From positions 1-23,658 of the forward strand of contig DGTM01000012.1 in assembly GCA_002394305.1 (NCBI GenBank): a stretch of 23,658 nucleotides of DNA, written 5' to 3'. A program made the position numbers and the translations under genes. Origin of the DNA: Prevotellaceae bacterium UBA4336. GTDB taxonomy: Bacteria > Bacteroidota > Bacteroidia > Bacteroidales > Bacteroidaceae. Below, piece after piece: positions 23,301-23,658 of the stretch. The notes under the pieces are model-generated. The model was given only the letters and a program-made list of their open reading frames with translations. It made no database searches and was not told the DNA's origin. Numbering within the stretch: the first letter of the stretch is position 1; every line of letters starts with the position of its first letter.

Positions 23301-23658
23301 CCCGTTGGGCTCTTCTTTCATCAGCTCGCCACTGTAAGCATTGCCATCGGCCTTTGCAGCAAAGCTTATGTTGCGATGCTCATAGTCGTTGAATATCATA
23401 CTTTTAATCAAACCGGATGAAGTGAGGCTCGCTTGCCTGTCTTTCCCGGGGAGGATGCCATTTACCTGAGCTTCGAGCGAGAGCAGGGTGCTTTTTGCCC
23501 CGTCGCTCAACCCGAGCAGATGGCCCAGCCTGATGTCTGTGGCCGAGAGGGTGGCATCGATATTCTGCATGTCGTGAAGGGTGGCATCCAGCGCGAGATG
23601 GCCTTGCTCTGTGTCGGTCTCTGTCTTAGACTGCAGGATGTCATCCTCATAGGTGATG
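20349..23658 (-). CDS. tamB: TamB-family translocation/assembly protein (5' end outside window)
   Basis: The frame is open to the window edge; 1102 residues of the C-terminal part are visible (an internal ATG at 23570 is not the start). TamB is an inner-membrane-anchored periplasmic protein forming a long beta-taco that reaches the outer membrane, proposed to help outer-membrane protein insertion and lipid transfer. Most of the sequence is repeated short beta strands with alternating hydrophobic residues. The last ~350 residues match the TamB (DUF490) C-terminal domain, including NGNGRLLANYYNKGRF, YRISEGTYRM, FTFVPDGTIVFGG and the terminal barrel-like YRESKYNTNQSNFIGDFDI. Its stop overlaps the start of the TonB receptor gene by 4 bases (ATGA), showing translational coupling. 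Confidence 0.92.
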   Translation of the reverse strand, partial: ITYEDDILQSKTETDTEQGHLALDATLHDMQNIDATLSATDIRLGHLLGLSDGAKSTLLSLEAQVNGILPGKDRQASLTSSGLIKSMIFNDYEHRNISFAAKADGNAYSGELMKEEPNGQAQVQLQTTMQQGNRTLLCNAQVKDFAPHNMNLTKRYEGERFSGNLEAEFGNIDLNHLQGWLQLTGLELTSDQRETLRIGDIALSSGQEGNMQQLRLQSDFLSLKADGNIHWQSLSESFLHPVRQNLPSLFRSGSSRQQPAGNNFRFLVEMKDTVLAKRLLGSSLYMPERSMLEGTINDAVGQIALQLHVPHLAMSGQQLQDIDCRLESSNAALQTSLQCKRIMKGKSVEINLDAYAKDDRVTSRLRWDNKRDVAYAGDISLSGNIRRDLSGQTAIDARLKASNIVVGDTTWHIKPATISYHDGVVDVENFSVSQAERHINIDGRISDQPTDSLRAELADIDLAYIMDLVNFHSVDFDGDVTGSVYGTSLMKQPQADAYLQVKNFTFNTAPLGNMDLYANWGKQERAILLEADMRGPEPQHRTQVHGTIIPGNGEDDGLNLNIRTDHIDLSFLRKYTSNVMSNLQGRASGWARVYGPFKTVNLEGDMFVNELKTHIIALNTDYSLYGDSVTLRADNIWLRGATVYDNMGIPGMNEHTATLDMHLMHDAFRSMDYEFNVDAHNILCYNTSRQGGANFYGTVYADAEMHMQGKPGRVDINVSATPMPGTTLYYNVSSPGALDETEFVTYISKSDTAQALTGAAQAKPEKTSDDMRINFDIDANPNAQIQLVMDPSTGDNIALNGNGRLLANYYNKGRFQLYGTYRISEGTYRMSIRDLIRRDFTFVPDGTIVFGGDAMQAALNLKAKHTVHNVSLDDLSTTGLGLSNTRVDCIMNIGGIAREPVISFDFDLPNANEDEKQMVRSMLSSEEERDMQTIYLLGVGRFYSYGTLPDKNQTQGGMAMNSMLSSVLSSRFNQIMSQALGGSNWSFGTNLQTGQTGWEQLDVEGMLSGRMLSGRLLFNGNFGYRESKYNTNQSNFIGDFDILYKLSPRSPFSLKAYSQTNDRYFTQSSLTTQGIGIQFQRDFNRWKELFRRTSKTNRKKQK

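Overview
The window looks like a chromosome segment from the order Bacteroidales, most likely Prevotellaceae. Three things support this. Several genes have the Bacteroidetes promoter signature (TAnnTTTG at about -7, with TTTG 19-20 bp upstream). Shine-Dalgarno sequences are weak or absent. The protein families are characteristic: FISUMP-type surface protein, DUF6169-like protein, PD40 protein, short class I mannose-6-phosphate isomerase, and TamB with a TonB-dependent receptor. Coding DNA from about 4 kb onward is visibly GC-rich. The first 4 kb is more AT-rich, which fits acquired accessory DNA.

Layout. (1) Positions 1-3670, plus strand: a tight three-gene nuclease operon. It holds the C-terminal two-thirds of a type III restriction subunit (cut by the window edge), a helix-turn-helix plus phospholipase-D-type nuclease, and a membrane-anchored NERD nuclease with a topoisomerase zinc finger. 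(2) 3671-4014: convergent gap with the mnmE terminator. (3) 4015-11737, minus strand: housekeeping genes. These are mnmE; a threonine aldolase and uridine phosphorylase pair; and a fused NfnA/NfnB-type flavoprotein followed by a DUF486 membrane protein and a PD40 protein. (4) 12191-12982, plus: a single secreted FISUMP protein with a long leader. (5) 13064-13664, minus: a two-gene unit of a 47-residue protein overlapping a DUF6169-like protein, with its own promoter and terminator. (6) 13792-15897, minus: serS, then rplU-rpmA. (7) 16047-17706, minus: manA behind a stand-alone protein made only of the RecQ C-terminal parts. (8) 18068-23658, minus: tamB (5' end outside the window), a TonB-dependent receptor and a periplasmic heavy-metal-binding protein.

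Repeats are the most distinctive part. Two elements of about 106-110 bp, with hairpin-containing terminal inverted repeats, sit inside serS and inside the fused flavoprotein gene. Each keeps the reading frame and adds about 35 residues at an interdomain linker, much like Rickettsia palindromic elements. A second family, a 22-bp tandem repeat, forms arrays at two loci. Both arrays lie directly after the stop codon of a minus-strand gene and in the same orientation.

The strongest candidates for undescribed biology are the in-frame palindromic elements, the 22-bp arrays, the orphan RecQ-tail protein, the overlapping 47-residue/DUF6169-like pair and the three-nuclease operon.
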